From positions 4,895,501-4,959,500 of the forward strand of contig NZ_CP045298.1 in NCBI RefSeq assembly GCF_009363115.1: a stretch of 64,000 nt of DNA, written 5' to 3'. Shown in pieces: positions 63,467 to 64,000 of the stretch. The notes under the pieces were generated by a model that was not told the DNA's origin, made no database searches, and was given only the letters and a program-made list of their open reading frames with translations. The position numbers and the translations under genes are program-made. The stretch comes from Paenibacillus brasilensis. GTDB lineage: Bacteria > Bacillota > Bacilli > Paenibacillales > Paenibacillaceae. The stretch's first letter is position 1, and each line of letters begins with the position of its first letter.

Positions 63467-63501
63467 AAATGAAAATATCCTATGACAAGAAAGGGAGTGT
63501 A

Positions 63502-64000
63502 ATGGTGAATTCAAGAATTAGCGAGTTAGATCATTCCACGATCAAGCCAAATCGCAAAATATGGAACCAGATCAAACGTGACTATGAACTATATCTGTTT
63601 TTGCTGCCAATCATTATTATTTATCTCGTATTTAAGTACTATCCGATGTATGGAATACAAATTGCTTTTAAGGATTTTTCACCAAGTCGGGGAATCTGGG
63701 GAAGCGAGTGGGTAGGATTTAAGCACTTTATTGATTTTTTCGATTCCTATAACTTCTGGACGATCATGACCAATACGCTTACACTCAGTGCTCTATCGCT
63801 TGTGTTTAGCTTCCCAGCTCCGATTATTATAGCGATTATGCTCAATCAGATGCTGGCCAAGAGATACAAGAAAATTGTACAGACTGTAATTTATGCCCCA
63901 CACTTTATTTCTACCGTAGTGCTCGTCGGTATGCTTAATGTTTTTCTGTCTCCAAACAGCGGAATTGTGAAGAAGAGTATCCTAGTGAGGGTTTCGAAAA
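63502..64000 (+). CDS. ABC sugar permease (LplB/UgpA-like), partial
   Basis: 166 codons to the window edge. After a charged cytosolic start, YLFLLPIIIIYLVFKYYPMY is the first membrane helix, then GIQIAFKDFSPSRGIWGSEW, WTIMTNTLTLSALSLVFSFP and the helix IVQTVIYAPHFISTVVLVGM. This is the CUT1 polysaccharide-type permease common in Paenibacillus (LplB). AAGGGAG precedes ATG 63502. Partner permease and binding protein should follow beyond the window. Confidence 0.87.
   Translation, partial: MVNSRISELDHSTIKPNRKIWNQIKRDYELYLFLLPIIIIYLVFKYYPMYGIQIAFKDFSPSRGIWGSEWVGFKHFIDFFDSYNFWTIMTNTLTLSALSLVFSFPAPIIIAIMLNQMLAKRYKKIVQTVIYAPHFISTVVLVGMLNVFLSPNSGIVKKSILVRVSK

Larger units (their letters stand above)
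63136..63468. repeat. Diverged tandem duplication of LacI tail and control region
   Basis: 63136-63285 and 63324-63468 resemble each other: both begin with the LacI end (GATCAGCAAGTGTATCGTCT versus GATCAACAAATGCATCGTCT) and end with TTGGAAACGTTTCA. Confidence 0.6.

Noticed and set aside
1..64000. CRISPR arrays, tRNA and rRNA genes
   Set aside because: No regularly spaced short repeats and no tRNA or rRNA-like sequence were noticed; this was by eye only.

Overview
The window looks like a chromosomal accessory region of a low-to-moderate GC Gram-positive of the order Bacillales, most likely Paenibacillus. This rests on protein style, not on any rRNA gene: paired DUF1349 proteins, repeated Gfo/Idh/MocA genes, large secreted carbohydrate enzymes, LplB-type permeases, an RRNPP regulator of the Alo (AimR-like) type, and IS231/Tn4430-style mobile DNA. 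I see no tRNA, rRNA or CRISPR array. About twenty genes are broken by indels, in-frame stops or IS-linked deletions.

Left third (1-23500). A LysR gene is followed by two DUF1349 genes flanking a Cof-type HAD phosphatase, a zinc-type CDF exporter behind a CzrA-like operator, a methyltransferase, and a divergent TetR / FabK-like oxidoreductase pair. From 8390 to 12982 a minus-strand operon encodes an MFS carrier, a class III aminotransferase, a zinc-dependent MDR dehydrogenase and a HAD phosphatase. That set matches the GabT1/YktC1/GutB1 logic of azasugar (nojirimycin-type) biosynthesis, with a HAD enzyme in the phosphatase role. A divergent AraC gene may control it. Then come a Gfo/Idh/MocA oxidoreductase, a secreted GH13 alpha-amylase, and a LacI - Gfo - ThuA - Gfo sugar operon behind a perfect palindrome.

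Middle (21892-36313). A PucR-type regulator, an ABC ATPase, an ABC permease and a gamma-glutamyltransferase form a visibly decayed locus. Next is an Alo-type TPR receptor overlapping a 44-residue propeptide gene that carries the motif PNNHGAN twice. It is followed by a frameshifted secreted protein and two small membrane-protein genes, which could be a quorum-controlled toxin/immunity-like set. After an SLH-gene stump and IS debris come a DHA2 exporter with a LysR activator, a DUF1259 protein, a GMC-oxidoreductase remnant and a 1148-residue secreted GH32 fructan hydrolase.

Right third (36314-64000). An IS5-type element sits on a broken HAD gene. A formate/nitrite channel pseudogene precedes a GAPDH - MFS operon that diverges from a TetR gene across a 36-bp perfect palindrome. 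A second IS5 copy is fused to the 3' part of hemQ, followed by truncated LacI, GH172 and solute-binding genes, the ruins of a fructo-oligosaccharide locus. A Tn3-family transposon (46930-54051, Tn4430-type ends) carries NUDIX and FGE-like cargo, a defective resolvase and transposase, and an intact IS3 element. A 99-bp IS231-derived mini-element sits in its right end with a perfect 11-bp target duplication. A glycosyltransferase / PIG-L deacetylase pair follows, then a full IS231-like element flanked by inverted Tn3 ends and sitting in another tnpA. The window ends with a WYL regulator, RidA, DUF1697, a DinB gene, a LacI remnant and the start of a sugar ABC permease.
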